Part shown: piece by piece, positions 11,688-21,900 of the stretch
Layout: every line of letters starts with the position of its first letter
Position numbering within the stretch: the first letter of the stretch is position 1
Assembly: GCA_019828595.1 (NCBI GenBank)
Contig: JAHQRK010000018.1
Location: forward strand, 744,001-808,000
Direction: 5' to 3'
Length of the DNA: 64,000 nt
Source: Aphanomyces cochlioides
Lineage: Eukaryota > Oomycota > Saprolegniomycetes > Saprolegniales > Verrucalvaceae
Translations under genes and position numbers: made by a program
Notes under the pieces: model-generated
Told to the model about the DNA's origin: nothing
The model's input: the letters and a program-made list of their open reading frames with translations, nothing else
Database searches by the model: none

Positions 11688-12800
11688 TCATGCTTGGGGT
11701 GGCGCTAAGACGCCTTGGAGGAGAATGTCTCGGAGTGGTTTTCCATCTCGCAGGGCATCAATGTGAGAGTACTCTTCGTTCATGAGTTGAATGAGGAGCG
11801 TTGACTCTGGATCAGCTACCATTGGAGTCTCGTTGAACTTGACGAACGGCTGGGGCGACTCTGGTTCATGAATTGCAATGCTAAATGCTTTGCAAAGCAG
11901 CGAGACATCAGTAGGAGACGAGATGCCGAGGAAGTTCGCCACGTCGACGAGAGGAAATTGGTCTTGCTTTGTGTACGCCTTGGCTAAAACGCGCAGATGT
12001 TGGCCGAGTTGAGTGGGAATGGTGCCGAATCGAATAGCTCGATGAATCAGATGCGACTCCATGGTCTGGGAGGATGCTCGTAGCCACGACAACAAGTCCC
12101 CCCATTCGTGTTGTTTGTCCTCGCAGTGGAGGTACAAGTCTCTCAGGACGAGAGAAAAACCCTCTTGATGAGTGTGGACAAGGAGATAATACCGTCGAAA
12201 CTCGGGCGACGAGTGTTTGACCAGACCGAGAATGGAATGGAGTTGATCTTCGAGGAGACGACGTATTGAGGCGTATTCGACAGGACTCGAAGGTTTCTGG
12301 GTCTCGTGGAGCAGGATACATTGCGCAACGAGGTAGAATCGGGCAATGGGCTGCAAGATGTTCATCGGTGTTTCATTTTGAAGCACCAAGTCGGTTCGTA
12401 TGGCGCGGAATCGATCGTCCAAGAAATGATACAAATCGATCGGCATTTCCAACTGAGATGGAAGCAGCGACAGTAGATGATGTGTCGTCTTCAGTAGCAC
12501 CTGCACTGGCCGGACATCAGATGGATTCACGACTTGACCAGCGGCAGATCGACGATAGCGTTTCACAGGCGCATTCGGGGGCAGCTCATACTTCCTACAA
12601 GCCACCAAGACATCAATATATGGTCATAATGAGAGGAGTCGAGGCCTACGAGAGCTCTTGGAGTCTTGTGCGCTCATTGAGTTCGTCGAGAGGGCACATA
12701 GAAGGACAGCATCCTTGCATCCTGGAAGCTTTATCTGCTTCTTGGCGTTCAGATTGGCTAAAAATATCAGAATGAACGTATCTGACCTTGAAAGCCGCAT
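11688..12800 (-). CDS. SAC3/GANP-domain protein (mRNA export / THP3-LENG8 type)
   Basis: Exons 12800-12787, 12757-12650 and 12594-11688 join in frame into 342 aa. The introns are 29 nt, unusually short, and 55 nt. The family signature is clear: 'MQGCCPSMCPLDELNERTR' (the G-C-P-x-M-C-P entry motif), 'YELPPNAPVKRYRRSAAGQ', and 'LYHFLDDRFRAIRTDLVLQ'. SAC3/GANP proteins scaffold TREX-2-like complexes that couple transcription to mRNA export. At this length it is a minimal SAC3-domain protein, closer to SAC3D1/THP3 than to full-length GANP. The start codon lies only 35 bp from the divergent WD40 gene, so an unseen upstream non-coding or short exon is possible. The 29-nt first intron is the least certain element. 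Confidence 0.85.
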
Positions 12801-12835
12801 CGTAAGTCTGTGATTTTCACTCAACTGCACCGGTC

Positions 12836-15383
12836 ATGGCAGATCTCTACTTGAACGACAACAGCCGCGTGTGTGTGCAGCCAATCCAGGTAACAGACTC
12901 CCTCAGGATCTCTAGAGTCTCATGATTTCCATGGTAGGTTGTGGGTGTGGCGAAAGAATCGGCGCTTGCATGGTCTTCGAAAGGAACACGCCTTGCATTT
13001 GTGTCGGGCAACAATGCTATCTTTGTGTGTCGCTTGGACACAAACGGCACGCGTGGGGTTGTATTGGAGAAAGTTATTCCTCTCTTCAAGAAAGATGTCC
13101 ATGCGATCTTGTTCTTCCAAGAAGACGAAGACCAACTGGTCGTTGTCGGCAACGAAGGCATCAATTTTGTCAACATTACATCAGGCGAACTTGTCTACCG
13201 CATTCGAATCGCCCAGGAAAACAACCATGAAAGCGATGTCACGTGCGCGTGTTGGATGTACGGAGGCCTCGTCTTGGTAACGGGATCCAAAGACTCGAAT
13301 ATCAAACTATGGATGCGCGACGCGACACACTCGTATGAATGGACCTGCGTTGAAACCATCACGGGCCACAAAGCTCCTCTCATGGCGCTGGAATTTAACC
13401 TCCACACGGACTCACTCTTTTCAAGTGGCCGCGACAGTTCCATCAAGCATTGGGACGTCCGTAGTCTTCATCCTGCTGCCGTTGCGAAACGTCGCGATGA
13501 TGGAGCCATTGCATGCCCAATCATTTCGACGATGGACGGACATCAAGGCGATGTTATTGCACTCACTGCTTCCTCAAACGGTCGATACTTGTTTTCTGGT
13601 GCTCGTGACAACAGGTTTTTCATACATCTGCTTCTGCGCTGATCTTGATTGTAGCATCAAGGTGTGGCATGTAGCACAGCATCGCGAAATGCGCTCGATA
13701 AAGGGTCACGCGGGCGATGTCCGTCGTATGATTCTCATGGCAAACGAAGAGTATTTGTATTCGGCGTCTGTGGATGGTACCGTGCGTTTGGTGAAGCTCT
13801 TGGCTCTCGATCACGATGAAGAGCGTATTTTGTCCGCCGAAGACGTCGAGCGCGACCGCGAGGCTGCTGACAAGTTGGCTCTTGAAGAAATTCTTGGACT
13901 TGGAAACAAAGCGGTGAAAACTGAAGTCGCTATTGGAGATCCACTTGCCCCTACCAAAGACGAAGTTCTCGCTTCAATCAATGCGCACGAGCAGAACGTA
14001 TTCCGCATGGAAGTGAATCCCGTCGTGCCGCTCATGGCAACGTCTGGTCCGCATGAAATTCACATTTGGGACATTTCAAATCTCGCCAAACCTGTCTTGG
14101 TCAACGAATTCATCGGCCACACCGGCAGCGTCACACGACTCATGCTTGTCCACAACGACGAGCACCTCATCTCGTCGTCTGCCGATGGTCGTATCCATAT
14201 GTACAACGTTGGATCTCTCCACCGCGAGTCAAAGCTCGACATCTTCGGGGCTGTCGGGGCTGCCATTTTGTCACCAGACAATCGAGTGCTCTTCTGCTCG
14301 GGCAATGACTACGACATCCGCGGCTACTTGACCCACGACAATGTCTTTGTTCCTCAAAGCGCCATTGAACTCTCTGGCCATTGCGGCAAGGTACAATCGC
14401 TAGTTTATTCTTCGTTTGACTCGTGGCTTCTTGAAGGTCTACTGCCTAGCCATTTCTCCGGACGGGTCGATTTTGGTCAGTGGTGCTCATGACTACAGGT
14501 ACATTGCTGCCCAATGAGGTCGCCGTTGATGACAGTTTTTTAGCATTTGCGTGTGGTCGCTCAACCAATTCTCTCAAACCTACCAAGGCGCAAATGTCCC
14601 CTTGTTGTCCGGCGAAGATAAGACCGCAACGTTGAGCCCATCCAAGCGCCTCGAATCTCCTCATGAAGGCCACGTTTTCGACTTGGCATTCAGCTCGCCT
14701 TCTGGGAACCTACCTGCTCGCTTAGCATCGTGTGGCAACGACCATTCAATTAAGATTTGGCGTCAGCATGGCAAATCGATCTCACAAGTGAGCCACATTC
14801 GCGACGCTCACCCGAGCGTTGTGAGCTGCTTGGCTTGGGGGCGTCAAGCGTCAGGCAACTTTCTCTTCTCTGGTGGCTGGGACTCGAGCGTCAAAGTGTG
14901 GGACCTCTCCAACGACTCGCGTGCACCAACGAGTCCTCTTGGTACTCTCTTAGGCCACAAGGGTGAGTCATTTCATGAGCAAAGATGAGTTTTAATTTTT
15001 GTCTAGGTCGTCTGACAAAATTGGCTGTGTCCGAGGATGGCTCGACCTTGGTATCAACGTCTGCTGACGGCGTGGCGATGTTGTGGCAAGCGACTGCACC
15101 ATTTCAACTTCTCTGCACGTACACTGGAACTGATGATGGTGGTATAAGCAGCTTGGCGATGGGCCGATCGATCTTTGCTACCGGCTACGACGATGGCATG
15201 ATCAAGGTGTGGCCGCTCATGAACAATGCTGGCGACGTCGATGGCGACTACGAGAAATTATTTGTCACGCAAGAAGAAATGCAACGATTGAGCAATCTCC
15301 ACGCTGAGAAGGAAAAACATCTCGCGAGCATGCAGCGCAAGAAATCGGCATTTGGTCCCCCGTCCGGTCCGAAAATTCTTTGA
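12836..15383 (+). CDS. Large WD40-repeat protein
   Basis: Six exons (12836-12889, 12938-13614, 13655-14390, 14437-14498, 14544-14962, 15007-15383; introns 40-48 nt) give 774 aa. Repeated WD40 units end in motifs such as SNIKLWMRD, SSIKHWDVR, SIKVWHVA, EIHIWDI, SICVWSL, HSIKIWRQ, SSVKVWDLS and GMIKVWPL. They are arranged as one or two beta-propellers interrupted near 13800-13960 by a charged helical insert (AEDVERDREAADKLALEE). The C-terminus is a short charged helix ending KKSAFGPPSGPKIL. WD40 propellers are protein-interaction platforms; I cannot assign a specific complex. A possible poly(A) signal AATAAA is at 15410-15415. The promoter must lie in the 35 bp shared with the divergent SAC3 gene, or overlap coding sequence. 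Confidence 0.9.
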
Positions 15384-15811
15384 GCGGATCGTTCATGCTT
15401 ATATATCCTAATAAATGTGTGCATTGGTTTGATTATCTCCTGCGTTTCCTCGTCCGATGGGCAGACAACAAGGTGATGACGACGCAGTATCAAGCCTGAA
15501 GACATCGTGATTGACGATTGTCTTCTGTTTCCACAGTTTCCATTATGTGGTCACTCTTAAGTGCATGCATTATTCAACCCTTGCGGCGTCCTTCGATGTT
15601 GTCGCCTTCCATGCATTGCAAGGGTACCCTAAGCTGCAGCATCCCTTTCAAGTCGGCACCTGTGCTCAATGAATTCAACAAGTGGGGAGTCAGTCCTACA
15701 AGCACCATAAAGTGAGAGAATGATAAGTCTTGTCGAGTTCAAGACAGGACTTTCTCCAACTACACAAAGCCAACATATCTCATACAAGTCATTCTACGAT
15801 TCAATTTAGGG
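15384..15811. other. Intergenic region with poly(A) signal and start of an inverted repeat
   Basis: An AATAAA at 15410-15415 fits 3'-end formation of the WD40 gene. From 15767 the sequence belongs to the left arm of the 830-bp inverted duplication. No other gene or RNA was recognised. Confidence 0.4.
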
Positions 15812-16596
15812 CTAGCTAGAGTAAAGCTGGAGAAGACTTGACATGACTCCATAACCTACCCAGAGTTTCAACACATGACCAGCAGTCGTCGCCGCGACGC
15901 CAAACATTGTAACCACGATACATCCGAGTCGGTCCAACTTGCTCTCCAACATTGGGTCGTCGCGTTGTGCCGTCTTTTGAGATCCACCTGGAGAGTCACG
16001 GATAGATGCAATGGAAACTGGACGCGATGCCCCATCATCCACGGCCAGCCATGCTTTGCCGTCATCAGCCAGACCAGTCACGACGTCAATCGAAGAGTTG
16101 TTGCGACTCGCCGAGGTCAAGTTGTGCAATTCAATGTTGCCATCGTGGGTCGCAAGAGCCACACAACCAAACAAAAGGAGGAGCACCCCACTGACCAACA
16201 ACAGGCAGCGGCCTCTCGTGCATCGGACAAACCCAAATTCGTTGGCAGTCTTGATATTTTGGTCGCGATTGTCCATGCAGTCAAATTCGGGACGAGCCAT
16301 CTCAGCCGCAATCGTTGTCTTCACAGTCGTTGTCCGCGTCTTCGTGGCCACTGTCCGCGTTTTCATGGCTGTTGTCTTCACTTTGGAACACGCGGCCACA
16401 ACAATCGAATACACCCACGACGCGAGTGCCACCACGAGCTCCCATCCATAGACAACCACAACGACGAGACCAGCCATGCACATCAAAATCCAATCCAAGC
16501 TGTCATGACTGGTGGCCAACGTCGTCGTCGCGGGTTGGGACTTCTCTTCTTCGAGTCTGGCGACCTCCAAGCCGCTGGTCAACGACGACACTTGAT
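15767..16596. repeat. Left arm of 830-bp inverted repeat
   Basis: This segment is nearly identical to the reverse complement of 17541-18370. Both arms are exactly 830 nt long; a mismatch is visible near the outer end (ATATCTCATAC versus ACATCTCATAC in the same orientation). It covers the 3' part and 3' flank of the coiled-coil membrane-protein gene. The arms are separated by 944 bp. Confidence 0.9.
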
Positions 16597-17188
16597 CCTC
16601 AACTTGAGTCGCTTCTTCATCTTTCTTCATCAGCTGCAACTTGTCCAACTCGCTGGTCAATGCTGCCACGCGATCCTCGAGCTGAGTCGTTTCTTCCTCT
16701 TTCTTCATCAATCGCGACTTGGCAACCTCCAACTCGCTGGTCAATGCCGACACTTGATCCTCAAGTTGAGTCGTTTCTTCCTCTTTCTTCATCAATCGTG
16801 ACTTGGCCATGTCTAACTCGCTCGCCAACGCGGCCACTTGACGCTGGTGTTGATTCGTGGTCATGGTTTTCTCCGTCAGTTGACACTTGACCGCCCTCAA
16901 GTCGCTCGTCACAGCAGCCACTTGGTCGCGAAGTTGACTGACGGCCATCTCGGCTTCCTTCATCTCGGTCTTGTGCTGACCGTCGTGGTCAGTAATATAC
17001 GCCGACAATATGGCGATGTCTTCCGACTGTTCGTTGATTGTGGCTCGCGCGACTTTGAGCTCTTCTTGGCTTTGCTGGAGCATCGAAAGGAGCGTCTCGG
17101 TGTTCATGGTTTGCTGGTCTTGCATGGGGAAAGCGGTGGAATTTCGAAAATGAGCGTTGGGGAAGAATGTCTCGACACTGCATCGCAT
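15812..17188 (-). CDS. Coiled-coil protein with C-terminal transmembrane segments
   Basis: This single-exon frame encodes 458 aa from ATG 17188; an alternative start MQDQQ lies at 17125. The first half is a long coiled coil with near-identical tandem units of about 28 residues (VSALTSELEVAKSRLMKKEEE, repeated three to four times with drift). The second half has hydrophobic stretches that look like membrane spans: ILMCMAGLVVVVVYGWELV, CLLLVSGVLLLLFGCVALA and a C-terminal CIVVTMFGVAATTAGHVL. A Thr/Lys-rich linker (TKTRTTTVKTT) lies between the first two. I do not recognise a family. The 3' part is duplicated in inverted orientation at 17541-18370. Confidence 0.7.
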   Translation of the reverse strand: MRCSVETFFPNAHFRNSTAFPMQDQQTMNTETLLSMLQQSQEELKVARATINEQSEDIAILSAYITDHDGQHKTEMKEAEMAVSQLRDQVAAVTSDLRAVKCQLTEKTMTTNQHQRQVAALASELDMAKSRLMKKEEETTQLEDQVSALTSELEVAKSRLMKKEEETTQLEDRVAALTSELDKLQLMKKDEEATQVEDQVSSLTSGLEVARLEEEKSQPATTTLATSHDSLDWILMCMAGLVVVVVYGWELVVALASWVYSIVVAACSKVKTTAMKTRTVATKTRTTTVKTTIAAEMARPEFDCMDNRDQNIKTANEFGFVRCTRGRCLLLVSGVLLLLFGCVALATHDGNIELHNLTSASRNNSSIDVVTGLADDGKAWLAVDDGASRPVSIASIRDSPGGSQKTAQRDDPMLESKLDRLGCIVVTMFGVAATTAGHVLKLWVGYGVMSSLLQLYSS

Positions 17189-17270
17189 GGAGAAAAAATT
17201 TATGGCTTGGCGTCTGTATCACAAACGCCACCGTCGCCACCAAGACGCTTCCATCTCTCTCTTGTCTTGG

Positions 17271-17322
17271 ATCACTCTGGAAAATCCGATCTGCTGATGG
17301 AAGCGTCTTGATGGCGGCGGTG
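17271..17322. repeat. Inner inverted repeat of 52 nt (partner 17484-17535)
   Basis: This 52-nt stretch starting ATCACTCTGGAAAATCC is the exact reverse complement of 17484-17535. It lies in the 5' flank of the coiled-coil gene. Together with the outer arms it shows that the right-hand copy is an inverted copy of the locus lacking the sequence between 16597 and 17270. Confidence 0.85.
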
Positions 17323-17483
17323 GGTCAAGAGAAGAAGCGTCGCAATGCTCATCTCCAGACTTTTACCACTTTCCTGAAAAGCTGATCTAGCAGGTCTCGA
17401 ACAACTTATATCATAATATATTCTCTCAGGCAATTTGATTCGGAAGTCTTCACTTGGGCAATTCCATGCCTTGACGTCACAAT

Positions 17484-18325
17484 CACCGCCGCCATCAAGA
17501 CGCTTCCATCAGCAGATCGGATTTTCCAGAGTGATATCGTATCAAGTGTCGTCGTTGACCAGCGGCTTGGAGGTCGCCAGACTCGAAGAAGAGAAGTCCC
17601 AACCCGCGACGACGACGTTGGCCACCAGTCATGACAGCTTGGATTGGATTTTGATGTGCATGGCTGGTCTCGTCGTTGTGGTTGTCTATGGATGGGAGCT
17701 CGTGGTGGCACTCGCGTCGTGGGTGTATTCGATTGTTGTGGCCGCGTGTTCCAAAGTGAAGACAACAGCCATGAAAACGCGGACAGTGGCCACGAAGACG
17801 CGGACAACGACTGTGAAGACAACGATTGCGGCTGAGATGGCTCGTCCCGAATTTGACTGCATGGACAATCGCGACCAAAATATCAAGACTGCCAACGAAT
17901 TTGGGTTTGTCCGATGCACGAGAGGCCGCTGCCTGTTGTTGGTCAGTGGGGTGCTCCTCCTTTTGTTTGGTTGTGTGGCTCTTGCGACCCACGATGGCAA
18001 CATTGAATTGCACAACTTGACCTCGGCGAGTCGCAACAACTCTTCGATTGACGTCGTGACTGGTCTGGCTGATGACGGCAAAGCATGGCTGGCCGTGGAT
18101 GATGGGGCATCGCGTCCAGTTTCCATTGCATCTATCCGTGACTCTCCAGGTGGATCTCAAAAGACGGCACAACGCGACGACCCAATGTTGGAGAGCAAGT
18201 TGGACCGACTCGGATGTATCGTGGTTACAATGTTTGGCGTCGCGGCGACGACTGCTGGTCATGTGTTGAAACTCTGGGTAGGTTATGGAGTCATGTCAAG
18301 TCTTCTCCAGCTTTACTCTAGCTAG
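17484..18325 (+). pseudogene. Inverted, internally deleted copy of the coiled-coil membrane-protein gene
   Basis: The 52-nt promoter-side repeat (17484-17535) is followed, after five unmatched bases, by an 830-bp copy of the 3' half of the 15812-17188 gene. The encoded C-terminal part (VSSLTSGLEVARLEEE through LYSS) looks identical to the parent. The long coiled coil and the original start codons are missing: the frame is open from 17435, but its first in-frame ATG is at about 17654, inside the first hydrophobic segment. It is therefore probably non-functional or encodes only a 223-aa membrane fragment. Confidence 0.75.
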
Positions 18326-18370
18326 CCCTAAATTGAATCGTAGAATGACTTGTATGAGATGTGTTGGCTT
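17541..18370. repeat. Right arm of 830-bp inverted repeat
   Basis: This is the reverse complement of 15767-16596 with equal length and almost no divergence, implying a recent event or ongoing gene conversion. The boundaries are sharp: inner end at ATCAAGTGTCG (17541), outer end at TTGGCTT (18370). Confidence 0.9.
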
Positions 18371-18635
18371 AAGACATGACAGTGATCGACATAGGGAGGA
18401 CATAAGTCTCTCAGTCGAATCGGCCTTCAAGGATCTACCGCGCTTGTGAAATCACGAAGCGTACAACCATAAGTAACAACCTACTGGCGTGCGTCTTGGT
18501 GCGGTTATTGTGCAGATCCACGACTTTAATCATAGACTTGCTCATCTTGAGCGTGCCCGACATAGTATCTCCAAGTTTTGCAAATTCTCCATGACTTCAA
18601 TGCCAAGAAGGGATTCATTTATACATTAAAACAAT

Positions 18636-19844
18636 CTAAGCAGTCGTTGTGCCGTAGTTCGTCTGTGATACGATATCAATGATGGGCTCCGGCCGCCGCT
18701 TCGTCGACGACTTTATCACCATTGCCGTCCCAATAATCACGACAAAGCTGCCCACGAGAGTCATAATTCCAGGCATGTTGGAGACACCAACGGCGATACC
18801 CAAGAGAGAAGCTAGCACAGGCTCCATGAGCATTACGATTGAGACGACAATGGGCTCGAAATACTTGAGCACTCGGATGTAGCCCATGCCGCCGACAAAG
18901 TCACAGACACCGACAAGGTAGAGCTCAAGGGGAAGACGAGTTGAATCAAGCCAGCCAAAGAGACCAATCATGGGATCCGCTGAAAGAGTAATAGTTTCAC
19001 CAAGAAGCAGGAGAATCAACAGAAGTATGACCGCAACGGAGCACATGTGGAGCCACATGAAGACCATAAAGTTCATTCCAGGCTGGCTTCGCACTGCTTT
19101 AGCGTTCGTCAAGTAAATGGCGGCACCAATTGCTCCAAGAAATGCAACGAAATCACCTTTCAAGCTTGGACCTGTAGCTGAGGTGCGTGAAATGGAATGA
19201 TCCAGAGCCGTAATGACACCACCTATGATACCGATCACAGTACCAACACATTCTTGGACAGCAATGGGACGGCGCCAGAGGATCTTGCCAACCACGAGGA
19301 CGAGCGAGTGGCTGTTGTTGAGAATGTACGCGTGGTCGACTGATGTGTGATCCAGCGCCCAGAGGAATGTCGAGTTCCAAAGGCAATATCCGAGAGCACA
19401 TGCCAAAAGTGAACTCCGATCTGGTACTGGAACAGTTCCGCGTAGAATGCCAGGAATTTTCGGCAAGCAGACGCAAGAGGTGACCAAGCAAGTGCCTGTG
19501 ACTTTCCAAAAGAGCTTCAGAACTGGCGATACGTGTGTCATGAGGTCGAACGCGACTCCAAGCGATGAGATGGTACAGAAGCTGCACAGCAGCAAAAAGA
19601 GTCCAAAGATTGGTACGCCAGATACAACGGCAATCGATGGCTTGTCAACTTTTGGTTGCATCTTCAGCAGCAAGGTCGTCGACTCTCGAGGTGGCCTCGC
19701 AACTTGTCTGGTAGTGTATGCAACGACGTCAGCTTCCGAATCGGACGATTCTTCGGTCCACCACGAATCTGAATCTTTCCGGCTGTCTTTGGCAGTGCGC
19801 CATGGCGCCAGAGATGACATATCTATTGACGTAGCAGCTGCCAT
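18636..19844 (-). CDS. EamA/DMT-superfamily transporter
   Basis: This single-exon gene encodes 402 aa with start ATG 19844. A hydrophilic Ser/Asp-rich N-terminal tail of about 65 residues precedes roughly ten hydrophobic helices (for example IFGLFLLLCSFCTISSLGVAF, ECVGTVIGIIGGVITAL, GDFVAFLGAIGAAIYL, VVSIVMLMEPVLASLLGIAVG, IMTLVGSFVVIIGTAMV). The pattern of two EamA repeats with 'EPVLASLLG' and a final 'G..VVIIGT' helix is typical of drug/metabolite transporters (nucleotide-sugar-transporter relatives). Substrate cannot be predicted. The C-terminus is short and cytosolic (SSTKRRPEP...). Confidence 0.85.
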   Translation of the reverse strand: MAAATSIDMSSLAPWRTAKDSRKDSDSWWTEESSDSEADVVAYTTRQVARPPRESTTLLLKMQPKVDKPSIAVVSGVPIFGLFLLLCSFCTISSLGVAFDLMTHVSPVLKLFWKVTGTCLVTSCVCLPKIPGILRGTVPVPDRSSLLACALGYCLWNSTFLWALDHTSVDHAYILNNSHSLVLVVGKILWRRPIAVQECVGTVIGIIGGVITALDHSISRTSATGPSLKGDFVAFLGAIGAAIYLTNAKAVRSQPGMNFMVFMWLHMCSVAVILLLILLLLGETITLSADPMIGLFGWLDSTRLPLELYLVGVCDFVGGMGYIRVLKYFEPIVVSIVMLMEPVLASLLGIAVGVSNMPGIMTLVGSFVVIIGTAMVIKSSTKRRPEPIIDIVSQTNYGTTTA

Positions 19845-20030
19845 GACTCTTTGGCTCTAGCAACTTTGTCCAAGCGTCGTGTGCTTTTTCCTCGACTTTG
19901 ACGTAACTGATGAAACCGTTCCATCTAATAATACATACATTTGATTGGCCAATAATTTTATTTTAGACCAATCAAAATATAGCACGGATAAGTACCCGGA
20001 TAGTCTTGTGAAAGATCCGTGTGGCATCCG

Positions 20031-20336
20031 ATGACATCGTTTGACTCGCCACCATCGCTCGGCTCAAGCGACAAATACGATGGCCTCAAGTGGCGAGTAA
20101 ACGTCGTTCTCAGCACAAATGAGCAGTCGAATATCCAAGAGCCGAAAGCCGCTCTTGAACTGAAGCGGAAGGAACAGGTATGCCACGGCGTCGGAGGAAA
20201 AGTTTGAAATTGTGAGTAGAACCAGGACGACGTTGTGGCCTTTGAAATGTCCAGAAGTCAAGTGGCTGGGGTGCTAAAGGAATTTGACAAGATTCAGCGT
20301 CTCATTCATGCTCACAAGGCAAATACAACAACGTAG
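20031..20336 (+). CDS. Minimal COMM-domain-like protein
   Basis: Two exons (20031-20177 and 20220-20336; intron 42 nt with a GTATGC donor) encode 87 aa. The sequence contains the COMM-domain core 'YDGLKWRVNVVLSTNEQS...EPKAALELKRK' and the closing helix 'VVAFEMSRSQVAGVLKEFDKIQRLIHAH'. COMMD proteins normally have an N-terminal helical domain of about 100 residues before the COMM domain and form the Commander/CCC endosomal recycling complex. Here only the COMM domain is present. An ACCCGGATAG near-copy of the ATCCGGAT motif sits about 30 bp upstream of the ATG. Confidence 0.65.
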
Positions 20337-20640
20337 GCAGTGAATATAGATGGAGTTGTGCATGATTTAACACTGCATGGACGGCATGAACGACATGTTT
20401 ATTATGCCAAGATCAGCTTTCAAGGCACGCCTAAAACACTTCAAGCGGTGCTGATACAAAACTAACAAGCTGCAAGTGTCGTTCGACTTGAGAAGCGCTA
20501 GGAATTATATCGTGGGATGACTGGTGATTGGAGATCCTTGTGCTCATCCAACAAACGAAGAGCGCGAGCAAGATAATTCCGTCAACTTTCGTGAGGCCGA
20601 TGAAGTGATGGTCAGGTGTCGTGCCAAGAGGCAGAGGGAG
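20337..20640. other. Intergenic stretch, nothing recognised
   Basis: This is the region after the COMM-domain gene. No frame with coding character, RNA gene or repeat was identified. Confidence 0.3.
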
Positions 20641-20649
20641 CTACGGAAG

Positions 20650-21900
20650 TTGAAATTTAACATCAAGTACGCGCCGATCACGAGAGCAAGCGCCTTCCAG
20701 ACCAATGTTTCGCTGGTGAACGGAATCCATATCTATTTCATCATGAACACCAATGCATGGATTGGTATGACGACATACCGTGCCGTGGATGAGCGTGTAG
20801 ACTAGCCAGGGGAGACCACTGCCAAGGGAGACATTAATAACTTGAGAGCCAACGGCATTGCACACTGCGGCGTCGGCATGTCCTGTTGTAGATCATAAGC
20901 ATTACTTTGATATCCACAAGTTAAACTGCTCGAGCGAGAGAGATCGATGCGATTGTGTCTGGAATTTGCGCTCCGAGCGCGAGTGGTGGGGGACAGACTC
21001 AAATCAATTGTGAGCCGGCGAGTAAAGTAAAGCGCCACAGCTGAGAAGGCTGAAATATACGCAATGGAGAAGACAAGTACAACCAAGTAGGCATTCTCCG
21101 ACTTGGGAAACAGCTTGTGGTAAGGCCAAGCGAGGAGACTGCCGACATACTGCAGTTTCTGGGGTATCATGGAAGGTTGCTCTAGATTCAAAGTCATTCA
21201 GGCTTCAAATCGTGAGCATTGCCGTCATGCGATTCACTCGGTGGATCAATTCAAGCGAGAGCGAGCCATAAGACGAGCTCACATTGTCAGTTCAGCAACG
21301 AGAGGACGCTCTTGGGGTGGTGAAACTACTTGATGCAGCATTAATACAGGTTGTCGTGTGGATTGACAGTAGACTGGCAAGTAGATGGCAATGAGATAGC
21401 ATCACAGCTTCTGCGGCAGTCACAATGGAGTCTTGCACGCACATCACCAATGCAAAGAGACTCGTGATGTATGCTATAGTGTCGCGTAACATGGGCAACC
21501 AGGACACCTCAAGTGGCTTTGTGATCGCAAACGCATATAGAGATGGGATGACGGCAAAAGCGATGAGAGCTGGGCCTTGGATCGCTGATAGAGTCGACTC
21601 CATCGATTTAAGACGACCTTCAGCGGTGGCAACAGCATTGAGGAGGATCTCGGGTGCAGCACTTCCAAACGCAAGGAGAGAAGCTCCCGCTACCTCATGA
21701 GGTATGCTAAGTTTCTCGCAGAGGACTTCAATAGCAGGCACGAGTTAGTCGTCGCAAACGATCGCGAGTCCAAGAAACACAGACAAATTTCGAAGCAGCG
21801 TCTGGAAATGAGGATGTTGCACTTTGGAGATCCGTAGCTTGGGCTGCTGCCACCACCGGAGCAAGGATCAGCAGCGCTGCCGAGTGAACCATGCAGTGAA
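20650..21900 (-). pseudogene. Decayed K+-dependent Na+/Ca2+ exchanger (NCKX-like) pseudogene
   Basis: Fragments of an exchanger follow in order on the minus strand. They are: a signal-like start (MVHSAALLILAPVVAAA, near 21890); LGLAIVCDD, then an in-frame TAA where the family has an aromatic residue, then LVPAIEVLCEKLSIPHEVAGAS and FGSAAPEILLNAVATAEG (alpha-1 repeat, 21741-21292); 'PYHKLFPKSENAYLVVLVFSIAYISAFSAV' (about 21120-21010); and AVCNAVGSQVINVSLGSGLPWL (alpha-2 repeat, near 20870-20800). The pieces lie in different frames with at least one nonsense codon and several frameshifts, and the part between the halves is shortened. The intact ancestor would have exchanged Na+ for Ca2+/K+ across a membrane. 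Confidence 0.8.

Noticed and set aside
15875..16801. 308-codon plus-strand open frame opposite the coiled-coil gene
   Set aside because: Rich in Arg/His/Ser from antisense reading of repeated coiled-coil codons; no family resemblance.
17435..18325. Right-hand inverted copy as an intact 296-aa gene
   Set aside because: The frame begins at TTG and has no in-frame ATG before the first membrane segment; the coiled coil is deleted.
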